A stretch of 9,022 bases of DNA, taken from contig JACESW010000037.1 in assembly GCA_013911625.1 (NCBI GenBank), positions 1-9,022 of the forward strand. The letters are read 5' to 3'. Positions 1 through 7,512 of the stretch are shown here, one piece after another (within the stretch, counting starts at the first letter, position 1; the number at the start of each line of letters is the position of its first letter). The notes beneath the pieces are model-generated. The model was not told where the DNA came from and ran no database searches. It saw only the letters and a program-made list of their open reading frames with translations. The DNA comes from Cryomorphaceae bacterium (lineage in GTDB: Bacteria; Bacteroidota; Bacteroidia; Flavobacteriales; Schleiferiaceae). The translations under genes were made by a program, and so were the position numbers.

Positions 1-2004
1 CGGCACCAATGCATTTAAGTCAGGATCTACCTCCCAGTTAATAAGCTGTGTTAAATCATTCTTGATATCACATTGGGCGACCATACGGCTTTGCGTAGGA
101 TCGTAGATATCAGAGATACTTACGTCTGAATTTGCTAATTGGAAAATCTGGAAACCTTCGAACTTGTAATCAAAGTAATCTGGATTTGCATTTAAGATTG
201 AATCACGATCGTCAGGACTAACTGTGATTAGCGGATCGCGCTCGCGGTAGCTAAATCCTACGTTATTAGAACCTGGGCCGTACGTCAATTTCAAGATCAC
301 CTCACGGTCAAGCTCTTGAGCAGTTACGTCCGGTGCATCTGGACCGTTCAACACTTGGAAACAGTTATCGAACAGCTTCTGCGCTTTATCGTCTGCAATA
401 ATTACCTTCTCTACAGAAGCAAACAGATCGTTGTTGATAAGATCACGCTCCCATACTACCCCGGTAGTTACAAAGTTCAAAGCACCTGGTGCCAAAGAGA
501 ACGGACCTGCACTGTGGAGACCACGCTTATCTTCTTTGTTCGCTGGGCTTTCCCACCAATCTACTGGCGAGTATGGAGGATACGCTCCAGTTGTATCGTA
601 GGACATACCTGGGTAAGCGAAACGTGTTGAAGTACCGTTACCAGAAGCAACAAAACCATCACCGTTACCAAGATCACCTGCACCTGAAGGTGTTTCAATG
701 ATCAACTCTGAACCGTTCTTCCAAAGTGCACGCATGTAGTTGTAGAAGTGCGTTGCATTGTCTGGGTTACCTGAGATATTTGAGGCAGTGTTGTTGTAGT
801 ACATGAACTGGCTCATAATGATACGCTCGTTCACACCCGTTGCTGGATCTTCAGCGACACAAATTCCTGTTTCAGGATCCTTAACACCGTCGACACAACC
901 GTCACGGTCATTATCCAATCCGTCGTAGTAATCTGCAAAAGGACCTTGGAAGAAGTCGAAACCTACAGCAGGTGGGTTCAACCCATAACCCAATGCACCT
1001 TCATCTTCAGTATCTGAGTTGTAACAGTATCCAAGACCACGTGCAATATCACATCCAATAATATCATCCGTATAGTTCCCTAAATCTGGATCAAACCACG
1101 TAGAGAAGTACGTATTGGTCAGACGGAACGTTGAACGGTTAATAATACGATAGTTGTTGAACGTCATGTTGTTTACTTCATCGTTGGTCGAGAATGCAAA
1201 CGCTTGCGCACGGATTTCGAAACCTAAGGCACCTGCCTGCGATTCGGTATGAACGTTACCACGGTCGTTGTATACCCACCAAATGGTCTGGTCACCGTAA
1301 AGAACATCTGTTTCCTTGTCGCGACAGTCGTACTCTTTGTCGATATCATATGCAGGATAGTCTACCAAATAATCGTAAACACCATCACCATCACGGTCAA
1401 TGAACGGGGCCAATTGGTACGGCAACTCGCCGTCTACACCATTGCCTGGCCAATCCTTAATGCTTTGTGGAATCTGGCTTTCGTACCCAGGGAAGAGCTC
1501 TGCATCATTACAGTTTGGATCGTCCAAACATTCCAACCACGCCTTGTGTACATCTACCTCTTCACGGTAAATGATCCAATGGCGGTCGTACTTATCACAG
1601 ATTTCTTTGTTCGTCGAAGCTGTACCATCAGTAGTTAGCGGACCTGGCCAGTAGTCATTACCCGACTGACGGTAGGTCATTGCTGCCAATTTCAACTGGT
1701 TACCTTCATCTACACCACCAAGCCACAATGAACCGGCAAACATAGAGTGCTTGTTCGATCCCTTTGGTACCTCGTAGCGTGCGGTGTTCAAATCCCACCA
1801 CATATCACCACCACCTAGGATGGTCGCACGAACGTTGTTTATGCTCAAATCACTCTGCGCCTTTGAAGGCTGACAAAGTTCTTCTACTGTTTTCATAGAA
1901 CCGGTATTGGCACTACCTGAGTTCTCGCTGGCACCTTGAACCTCACGGGCTGAAAGTGGCAGTGTAAAAGCGGCTGAAAGTAAAAGGAGATATACTCTTT
2001 TCAT
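1..2004 (-). CDS. Large secreted protein, T9SS-cargo-like, 3' end outside window
   Basis: The reading frame is open from ATG at 2004 to the window edge (668 codons, no stop), so the C-terminus is missing. The N-terminus is a signal peptide (MKRVYLLLLSAAFTLPLSA). The rest is soluble and rich in aromatic residues, Asn, Asp and Gly. Around residues 56-122 there is a block (INNVRA, DMWWD, YEVPKG, FAGSLWLGG, YWPGPL) that I recognise from many uncharacterised Bacteroidota exported proteins, which usually end in a T9SS sorting domain. Two acidic loops fit DxDxDGxxD: residues 203-211 and 364-372. They resemble calcium sites of thrombospondin type-3 or dockerin repeats. A GPDAPD segment near 554-559 begins a probable second domain. 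The start lies 25 bases after the receptor stop codon, with no own promoter visible, so co-transcription is likely. Function and partner are unknown. The T9SS assignment is inferred, because the sorting domain would lie beyond the window. Confidence 0.85.
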   Translation of the reverse strand, partial: MKRVYLLLLSAAFTLPLSAREVQGASENSGSANTGSMKTVEELCQPSKAQSDLSINNVRATILGGGDMWWDLNTARYEVPKGSNKHSMFAGSLWLGGVDEGNQLKLAAMTYRQSGNDYWPGPLTTDGTASTNKEICDKYDRHWIIYREEVDVHKAWLECLDDPNCNDAELFPGYESQIPQSIKDWPGNGVDGELPYQLAPFIDRDGDGVYDYLVDYPAYDIDKEYDCRDKETDVLYGDQTIWWVYNDRGNVHTESQAGALGFEIRAQAFAFSTNDEVNNMTFNNYRIINRSTFRLTNTYFSTWFDPDLGNYTDDIIGCDIARGLGYCYNSDTEDEGALGYGLNPPAVGFDFFQGPFADYYDGLDNDRDGCVDGVKDPETGICVAEDPATGVNERIIMSQFMYYNNTASNISGNPDNATHFYNYMRALWKNGSELIIETPSGAGDLGNGDGFVASGNGTSTRFAYPGMSYDTTGAYPPYSPVDWWESPANKEDKRGLHSAGPFSLAPGALNFVTTGVVWERDLINNDLFASVEKVIIADDKAQKLFDNCFQVLNGPDAPDVTAQELDREVILKLTYGPGSNNVGFSYRERDPLITVSPDDRDSILNANPDYFDYKFEGFQIFQLANSDVSISDIYDPTQSRMVAQCDIKNDLTQLINWEVDPDLNALVP

Positions 2005-2029
2005 ATGCTGTTTTTCGAATGCTTTTTAA

Positions 2030-5000
2030 TTATAGTCCAATGCGTAAACCTAGACGGATACGACGTGGCAAGCTGAACAAACCAGGGTTTGCCAAGCTGA
2101 TGTTGTACAAATCTGCGAACGATTGTGCGCTCGCTTGGAATTGAATAGCGTTTTGACCTTGAGGCGAGCTCAAGTAACCGTCATCACTAGGTGATCCCGT
2201 GTAAGGATATACACCTAATACATTTTGCGTATTCAGAACGTTCAGCATTTGAACGTAGATCTCAAAGTTGCTCAATGGGCCTTCGTTGAAGTTCCAAACC
2301 TTGTTGGCCGTTGCATCTACACGGAAGCTCCATGGAAGACGAGAACCGTTGATGTTCCCGGTCATCGGCGTTTGTGCATCTGTCAAACCGTAGGCAAGAA
2401 CACGACGCGTATATGGTGTACCTGAATTTGCATTTACTACTAAATTCAGACCGGCGTTTTCGAGCACGCGCTTTCCGAACCATACTGGACCGTTGTATGC
2501 TGGTCCTCCACCGTAGCGGTAGTCCATGTTCATAACCACTTGGTGGCGTGAATCATACGATAACGGAAGGATATAACGCAAGTTTGGTTGACCTGAACGA
2601 GCAATATTTGCACCAGATGTAGAGTTTGAACCTGTACCGTCAGCAAACTGAAGGGTGTAGTTTGCATTCAATCGAACATTACCTGTACGGCGTAAATCAT
2701 ACTGAACCGTATACCCTTTTACTGTACCGAAATCTAAGTTTCCAAAAGCAATATAAGTTACTGGGTAGGCCTCTGTAAAACTAAACGACTGCATCATATC
2801 GCGCATTTCGCGGTAGAAGGCGCTCAATTTAAGGGCACTGTTGTCGTTCAATTTTTGACGGAATCCAATCTCGTAATCCGTGGTACGCTGCGGTCTCAGA
2901 TCAGGATTAGACAAAATTCCACCATTATTTCCGTTTTCCAACTGCAAGTATGTGATCGGGTTCATTCGATTTGCTCCAGGATCCGGGCGCTGCACCATAA
3001 TATCGTAGTGTGCAAAGAACTCTGCCTCATCCGATATGGGGAACTGGAACGAAATACGTGGACTCACAGTAACCTGTGGCGTGTAGTCTTTGAAACTTTC
3101 ATTTGCAGTAACTGCTAATTTCTGGTCCTCAATACCTGGATTTTTTAAGAACGGCTTAATACCACCACTTAAATCCGCAATGTTTTTTGGGTTTGCCTCA
3201 ACCTCACCGTTTGCCGTATACCAAGTAGTTCCTTCGCGGTAACCTACAATAGCCGATGGGTTTTCCTGGTCGTCAACATAAACTACCGCATCGTCACTAA
3301 TACCTTCCGGTACGTCGTAACCTGCTAGGGTCGTAAAATCAAGATCTCCCACAGAATAAGCTGGGTACAATACATAAGGGTCTGCAAGAACTGGCTGGTT
3401 GGCATCAAAGCGGTCTACACGAACACCAATATTAAAGAAGAGGTCTTCATAGGTAAACTGGTCCTGGATATAACCTGCCATGTAAATAGGTTCAAAGGCA
3501 CCTATGAGACGTGGTGAATTTCCTTGAGCATCGGTAGCAAAGAAATCTGTTAACGATGGCCGCGTTGTTAATCGGTTTCCTAAATAATCGAAACCGTAGT
3601 ATCCAATGTATTGGCTCGAACCAATGTTCAACAATTCGTTCGCAGAGAACATATCCAAGGAGAACGTTGATGGATCGTACGAGTCAATATCCAACCAATC
3701 TGTACCGTTTGGATCCAGACCTAAGGTTTCACGCAAATTGCGATCGAACGTTCTAGGTTTGTCCGCATCAAACAAACGCGGATAGTTCAGAGTATCCTGG
3801 AATACACCATTATTGTCGTAGGAAGCGATTGGATTATTTAGGTCCAATTCGCGGATGGCATCGTTTTGCAACAGACGCATCAATGTCCACAATCCTGTAG
3901 CACCTACGCTATATGAGCGGTCGAAACGTTGTTCGTACTCCACACCCACAATTAGCGAGTGGTCCTTGATATCAAAGGTTGAAGAGGCAGTAATACGGAA
4001 CTGGTCATTTAAGGATTTCCCATAAGAGGCTTGGTTCGCACCAACATTCCCCCACAAACCGTAAACTGACGATGGCTGATCACCATTGAGAAGACCACCA
4101 CCTGCACGAATATCTTCAAGGGAACGAGCTCTATTAAAAATCAAATTCTGATCAACGAAGTCGTAAAAATTCGAGGTATAGTTTGAAAGGATTGGATTGT
4201 TTTCGCCTGGTGTGTAATCCACATTGGCACTCTGATATACTGCGAGAGTATAAGCATCCATCACTTTTCCGTAGTTTGGATCGTTCGGGTCAGTAATAGT
4301 ATCCGAACCTAAGTTATATAAGGGACGATATTGTGTTTTAAACGTACCAATGTGACCGTAAGCGAATAAATTATCTTTGTGGCGTGCATCTTGAGTGAGT
4401 CGCTCGTTACGTGTAAAGTCCACTTGAATAGAATAGAACGCATTACGAATAAGCGAGTTTGAAGAGTCTGATGGGTTGCCGAAACGTTGCTGGAAGCGGA
4501 CGTAAGTCGACCAGTCTTGCGCAAACGACTCAGAGTTATTTGCATAGTTCATTAACTCATTGAATCTGCTACCGTTGCGGCCTTGGTTCATGTTGTAACG
4601 ACCACCAACAGTCAGGGTGGTTTTCTCTGAAGTCACAAACTTCAAGTTACCCGCAAAACGCACCGAAGTGCGTGCCACGTTCTCGCGGTAGTTTTGAGAT
4701 GATAAATCACCTTGCGTCAAGAAATCCGCCGCATTGAGTACCCCGAAACCTGAAGAGGCTGGCACCAAAGGATTGGCTTGTAACTCTGCTAGCTTATCGT
4801 CGTTCACTTTCCAAGTGGTCAACGAACGCGGAGATCCATCACGATTGTATTGGAATTCTGAAGCGAGTAGGAAACCAACGATTGGCTGTCCTGTTTTCTT
4901 GTTTCTAATAATCGGTCCACCTAAGGTAAGGGCGCCCAAGTTGTAGTGGTAAGGATCGAAAGCTGAGCTGGTCAAAATCTCAGAAGAACCAAAATAATAT

Positions 5001-5677
5001 GGTGCTGGACCTTTCGTCGTCGTTGCAATTACACCACCGGTAACGTCACCGTATTGTGCAGGTGTACCACCTACAATAACCTCTGTCTGCAAGATCGCAT
5101 CACGCGGCAAATTGACATCACCACGAACCTTCACCCCGTCGATAAAGACGACGTTGGTAGACGAACGAGAACCACGAACGTTGAACGAACCGCTTCCGTC
5201 TTGCTGGAATACCCCTGCGGTAGTACCAACAATCTGGCTCAGATTACGATAAGGAAGGTTTTTGATTTCCTCTGAAGTAACAATTTCTGAGGTCTTCCCC
5301 GTCTCGATGAGTTCTTCAGGGGCGGTTACCGTTACCTCCTGGATCATCGTACTCTCAACGGTCATGTTGAAGTTGACCACTTTGGGCTTTCCGGAATAAA
5401 CCGTTACGCCGTTGAGGTTGAAATCTGCGTAACCGATGAAATTACAAGTAAGGTTGTACACCCCCGCATTCACCGGGTTGATGTTATACTTTCCATCGAA
5501 ATCCGTCGTTCCTGTTGCAATGACAACATCCTTGTCTTTTACGATTACCGTAGCAAATGGAATGACTTCGCCGGTGCGCTTATCCTTGACCGTTCCCTTA
5601 ATAGATCCGGGACGAGTTTGACCGTAGCTGAGCGCTACAGCAAAGACCATAATAAGCGTGAGTATTCTTTTGACCAT
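2030..5677 (-). CDS. Oar-like TonB-dependent outer-membrane receptor
   Basis: This 1215-residue outer-membrane receptor should import a substrate using TonB/ExbBD energy. The N-terminus is a signal peptide (MVKRILTLIMVFAVALSYGQ, probable cut after residue 20). Residues about 24-108 form a carboxypeptidase-regulatory-like beta-sandwich (GTVKDKRTGEVIPFATVIVKD, then DFDGKYNI). A TonB-box-like stretch (IQEVTVTAP, 112-120) follows. The plug spans about 125-222 (NLPYRNLSQIVGTTAGV, FNVRGS, FIDGVKVRGD, YGDVTGGVI). The remainder is beta-barrel, including the typical NPDLRPQRTTDYEIGFRQ segment. The plug wording resembles Oar-type receptors rather than SusC, and no SusD partner lies beside it. The next gene downstream is instead a large secreted protein. 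The chain ends in Leu (RLGLRIGL) rather than the usual aromatic residue. ATG at 5677 is the natural start because it sits directly before the signal peptide. The substrate cannot be predicted from sequence. Confidence 0.95.
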   Translation of the reverse strand: MVKRILTLIMVFAVALSYGQTRPGSIKGTVKDKRTGEVIPFATVIVKDKDVVIATGTTDFDGKYNINPVNAGVYNLTCNFIGYADFNLNGVTVYSGKPKVVNFNMTVESTMIQEVTVTAPEELIETGKTSEIVTSEEIKNLPYRNLSQIVGTTAGVFQQDGSGSFNVRGSRSSTNVVFIDGVKVRGDVNLPRDAILQTEVIVGGTPAQYGDVTGGVIATTTKGPAPYYFGSSEILTSSAFDPYHYNLGALTLGGPIIRNKKTGQPIVGFLLASEFQYNRDGSPRSLTTWKVNDDKLAELQANPLVPASSGFGVLNAADFLTQGDLSSQNYRENVARTSVRFAGNLKFVTSEKTTLTVGGRYNMNQGRNGSRFNELMNYANNSESFAQDWSTYVRFQQRFGNPSDSSNSLIRNAFYSIQVDFTRNERLTQDARHKDNLFAYGHIGTFKTQYRPLYNLGSDTITDPNDPNYGKVMDAYTLAVYQSANVDYTPGENNPILSNYTSNFYDFVDQNLIFNRARSLEDIRAGGGLLNGDQPSSVYGLWGNVGANQASYGKSLNDQFRITASSTFDIKDHSLIVGVEYEQRFDRSYSVGATGLWTLMRLLQNDAIRELDLNNPIASYDNNGVFQDTLNYPRLFDADKPRTFDRNLRETLGLDPNGTDWLDIDSYDPSTFSLDMFSANELLNIGSSQYIGYYGFDYLGNRLTTRPSLTDFFATDAQGNSPRLIGAFEPIYMAGYIQDQFTYEDLFFNIGVRVDRFDANQPVLADPYVLYPAYSVGDLDFTTLAGYDVPEGISDDAVVYVDDQENPSAIVGYREGTTWYTANGEVEANPKNIADLSGGIKPFLKNPGIEDQKLAVTANESFKDYTPQVTVSPRISFQFPISDEAEFFAHYDIMVQRPDPGANRMNPITYLQLENGNNGGILSNPDLRPQRTTDYEIGFRQKLNDNSALKLSAFYREMRDMMQSFSFTEAYPVTYIAFGNLDFGTVKGYTVQYDLRRTGNVRLNANYTLQFADGTGSNSTSGANIARSGQPNLRYILPLSYDSRHQVVMNMDYRYGGGPAYNGPVWFGKRVLENAGLNLVVNANSGTPYTRRVLAYGLTDAQTPMTGNINGSRLPWSFRVDATANKVWNFNEGPLSNFEIYVQMLNVLNTQNVLGVYPYTGSPSDDGYLSSPQGQNAIQFQASAQSFADLYNISLANPGLFSLPRRIRLGLRIGL

Positions 5678-5697
5678 AAATACTGGCTTTACTTTTG
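5670..5697 (+). promoter_or_regulatory. Candidate Bacteroidota promoter for the Rieske-like lipoprotein gene
   Basis: TACTTTTG at 5690-5697 fits the Bacteroidota -7 consensus TAnnTTTG exactly. TTG at 5670-5672 lies 17 bases upstream, inside the reported TTG-N17-23-TAnnTTTG spacing for Flavobacterium. The upstream element overlaps the first codons of the receptor gene on the other strand. Transcription would begin about 60 bases before ATG 5768. No transcript data support it. Confidence 0.4.
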
Positions 5698-5710
5698 GGT
5701 TATAAGTCCG

Positions 5711-5743
5711 TAAATATAAGCATCAGAATCGGAGAATTGACAA
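5711..5743 (-). promoter_or_regulatory. Candidate promoter of the TonB-dependent receptor operon
   Basis: Read on the minus strand, TATATTTA (5718-5711) matches the TAnnTTTG -7 box at five of six fixed positions. TTG (5743-5741) lies 22 bases upstream, at the edge of the accepted spacing. It would give a leader of roughly 27 bases before ATG 5677. It is the best candidate I find in the 90-base divergent spacer, but it is degenerate. Confidence 0.25.
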
Positions 5744-5767
5744 TGAAATCGAGCTATCTTGCAGCCA

Positions 5768-6232
5768 ATGAGTGAACGACTTTACAGACTGATAAACAAT
5801 CCCTTACAGGCCTTGCTGTTGCTGATGTTGGGATTAAGTGCATGCAACAATACCAACGTTGTCTACGATATTCCGGAACCTTTGGTCGATGAAACAGTCT
5901 ACGTGAGCGACCCTTCGAGCTTCAATCTGACCGTAGTTGGAGGCCAATTATTGCTGCCCAATGCAGGTCATGCTGGGGTCTTGGTTTACCGCCGGTATTT
6001 TGACGGCCAATTCTATGATTTTGCTGCTTACGAAGCCGCTTGTCCAGAGCACTGGGCTGACGGTTGTGGCGTGCTAGAAAGCACCAATGGAGATTTCTAT
6101 TTTACCTGTGGGTGCGATGCACACCAATACCAACTTCTGGATGGCCAGAGCGTGGATACCAGCTACACACTGCCGATCAAAGAATACAGCTGTTCCTTTG
6201 ACGGGGTAAATGTGATTCGTATTACGAATTGA
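5768..6232 (+). CDS. Rieske-like small lipoprotein
   Basis: This 154-residue protein starts with a hydrophobic leader and the lipobox LSAC, so Cys26 would be lipidated and the protein anchored in an envelope membrane. The remainder resembles a Rieske [2Fe-2S] fold of a type common in Flavobacteriia: a strand-rich N-half, then AACPEHW (Cys92, His95), a 20-residue gap, and CGCDAHQYQLLDGQ (Cys114, Cys116, His119), ending in VIRITN. The second motif fits the Rieske CxxH. The first is CxxH, where classic Rieske proteins have CxH. Cluster binding is therefore plausible but unproven, and the redox partner is unknown. An in-frame TTG at 5759 would add three residues; ATG at 5768 is preferred because it places a normal lipoprotein leader at the N-terminus. 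The stop codon abuts the stop codon of the convergent acyl-CoA dehydrogenase. Confidence 0.85.
   Translation: MSERLYRLINNPLQALLLLMLGLSACNNTNVVYDIPEPLVDETVYVSDPSSFNLTVVGGQLLLPNAGHAGVLVYRRYFDGQFYDFAAYEAACPEHWADGCGVLESTNGDFYFTCGCDAHQYQLLDGQSVDTSYTLPIKEYSCSFDGVNVIRITN
6213..6231. repeat. Small palindrome at the convergent gene junction
   Basis: ATTCGT (6215-6220) and ACGAAT (6224-6229) form a perfect 6-bp inverted repeat around a 3-base loop, extendable on RNA by two G-U pairs. It lies in the last codons of the Rieske-like gene, one base before the shared stop-codon junction. It is AT-rich and lacks a clear T-run on either strand, so a terminator role is only a possibility. I see no better terminator between the two genes. 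Confidence 0.25.
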
Positions 6233-7408
6233 TTAAACAAAAGCGTTCTCGCCAGTGATGTCTAAACCGGTGATTAACAGATGAATGTCATGTGTTCCTT
6301 CATAGGTTACCACACTCTCCAAATTCATCATGTGTCGCATGATTGAGAAGTCACCAGTAATACCCATTCCGCCCAACATTTGGCGCGCTTCACGTGCAAT
6401 TTTCAATGCGATTTCCACGTTGTTTCGCTTTGCCATTGAAATTTGAGCAGAGGTCGCACGACCCTCATTTTTAAGATGACCCAAACGCCAAGTCAACAGC
6501 TGTGCCTTGGTGATTTCGGTAATCATCTCTGCCAATTTTTTCTGTTGCAACTGGAAAGCAGCAATGGGCTTGCCGAACTGAATGCGTTCTTTCGAATACC
6601 TCAATGCCGTGTCGTAACAATCCATAGCAGCACCCAAGGCGCCCCATGCAATACCAAAGCGCGCACTATCCAAGCAAGATAGCGGTGCACCGAGGCCATC
6701 ACGACCCGGTAAAATATTTGATTTGGGAACGCGTACGTTGTCAAATACTAGCTCGCCCGTAGCCGAAGCACGAAGCGACCATTTGTTATGTGTTTCCGGT
6801 GTGGTAAATCCTTCCATACCACGTTCAACGATCACACCTTTGATACGTCCGGCCTCATTTTTCGCCCAAACAACAGCGATATCACAAAACGGCGAATTTG
6901 ATATCCACATCTTGGCACCATTTAGTATGATATCATCGCCGTCTTCAACGAAGTTGGTCGTCATTCCGCCCGGATTGGACCCAAAGTTTGGCTCCGTTAG
7001 TCCAAATGAGCCGAGGTATTCACCCGTGGCCAATTTTGGTAGGAATTTTTGCTTTTGCTCCTCACTTCCATAAGCGTAAATAGGGAACATGACTAGAGAG
7101 CTCTGCACAGAACAAGTAGATCGAATGCCTGAATCGCCGCGTTCGACTTCCTGCATCATAAGTCCATAGCTGATGTGGTCGAGACCGGCACCTCCATACT
7201 CTTCAGGTACATATGGACCGAAAAGCCCCACCTCGCCCATTTCTTTAACTAAGTGTTGCGGAAAGGCGGCACGCTGTGCGAAATCTTCAATGATTGGACT
7301 TACGCTACGCTTAACCCATTCTCGGGTGGCGTCACGAATCATTTTGTGTTCCTCGCTGAGCAGTTCGTCTAGTAGGTAGTAATCTGGGTGTTGAAATTGA
7401 TCCACCAT
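6233..7408 (-). CDS. gcdH: Glutaryl-CoA dehydrogenase-type acyl-CoA dehydrogenase
   Basis: This 391-residue cytoplasmic flavoenzyme probably oxidises and decarboxylates glutaryl-CoA to crotonyl-CoA in lysine/tryptophan breakdown, passing electrons to ETF. The helical N-domain, middle beta-domain with the FAD/substrate stretch FGLTEPNFGSNPGGM (135-149) and C-terminal helices are complete. The GCDH subfamily is indicated by RSTCSVQSSLVM with Arg96 (carboxylate-binding position), WSLRASATGEL, ARFGIAWGALGA, and YEGTHDIH with the catalytic base Glu370. The residue after GS in the FAD loop is Asn rather than the Asp of human GCDH. ATG at 7408 is preferred: MVDQFQHPDYYLLDELLSEEH matches the usual N-terminus of Bacteroidota relatives. 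An in-frame GTG at 7447 would add 13 atypical residues. No other catabolic gene sits nearby, so the substrate rests on subfamily resemblance alone. Confidence 0.92.
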   Translation of the reverse strand: MVDQFQHPDYYLLDELLSEEHKMIRDATREWVKRSVSPIIEDFAQRAAFPQHLVKEMGEVGLFGPYVPEEYGGAGLDHISYGLMMQEVERGDSGIRSTCSVQSSLVMFPIYAYGSEEQKQKFLPKLATGEYLGSFGLTEPNFGSNPGGMTTNFVEDGDDIILNGAKMWISNSPFCDIAVVWAKNEAGRIKGVIVERGMEGFTTPETHNKWSLRASATGELVFDNVRVPKSNILPGRDGLGAPLSCLDSARFGIAWGALGAAMDCYDTALRYSKERIQFGKPIAAFQLQQKKLAEMITEITKAQLLTWRLGHLKNEGRATSAQISMAKRNNVEIALKIAREARQMLGGMGITGDFSIMRHMMNLESVVTYEGTHDIHLLITGLDITGENAFV

Positions 7409-7451
7409 GCTTGTGTAGTTTTCTTGAGTGGTTGTGAAATTAAACACAAAA

Positions 7452-7489
7452 GGTGAAAAATTGTTATAAATTCAACTCAGAGTTTCACC
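7452..7489. repeat. GGTGAAA/TTTCACC inverted repeat in the divergent spacer
   Basis: GGTGAAA (7452-7458) and TTTCACC (7483-7489) are perfect 7-bp inverted copies separated by 24 bases. They lie in the 104-base spacer between the divergent starts at 7408 and 7513. The arrangement could be an operator for a dimeric regulator, or chance. I find no convincing TAnnTTTG promoter for either flanking gene in this spacer, and nothing else recognisable. Confidence 0.2.
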
Positions 7490-7512
7490 ATTCACATAAT
7501 AAAAGAAGCCCC

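Noticed and set aside
1194..1403. Plus-strand reading frame ending in a His-rich run
   Set aside because: It is antisense to the secreted protein gene. The CACCATCACCATCAC stretch is simply the reverse complement of the codons for the DxDxDG acidic loop.
1249..1638. Plus-strand 129-codon open frame
   Set aside because: It lies wholly antisense to the 1-2004 gene, whose frame runs unbroken with signal peptide and recognisable family motifs. The composition is not protein-like.
2005..2029. Possible promoter or terminator between the receptor and the downstream secreted protein
   Set aside because: The 25-base AT-rich gap has no hairpin and no TAnnTTTG box, so simple operon read-through is the better explanation.
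5737..5760. Sigma-70-like TTGACA (5737-5742) with TATCTT (5755-5760)
   Set aside because: The 12-base spacer is too short for a sigma-70 promoter, and the Bacteroidota primary sigma factor uses a different consensus.
6723..7073. Plus-strand 116-codon open frame
   Set aside because: It is antisense to the strongly conserved middle domain of the acyl-CoA dehydrogenase and has no recognisable protein features.
7409..7447. Thirteen-residue N-terminal extension of the acyl-CoA dehydrogenase from GTG 7447
   Set aside because: The ATG at 7408 gives the usual family N-terminus and length; the added residues look like leader sequence.
7453..7512. Twenty-residue N-terminal extension of the choice-of-anchor V protein from GTG 7453
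   Set aside because: It would place polar, His-rich residues before a clear signal peptide that begins at ATG 7513.
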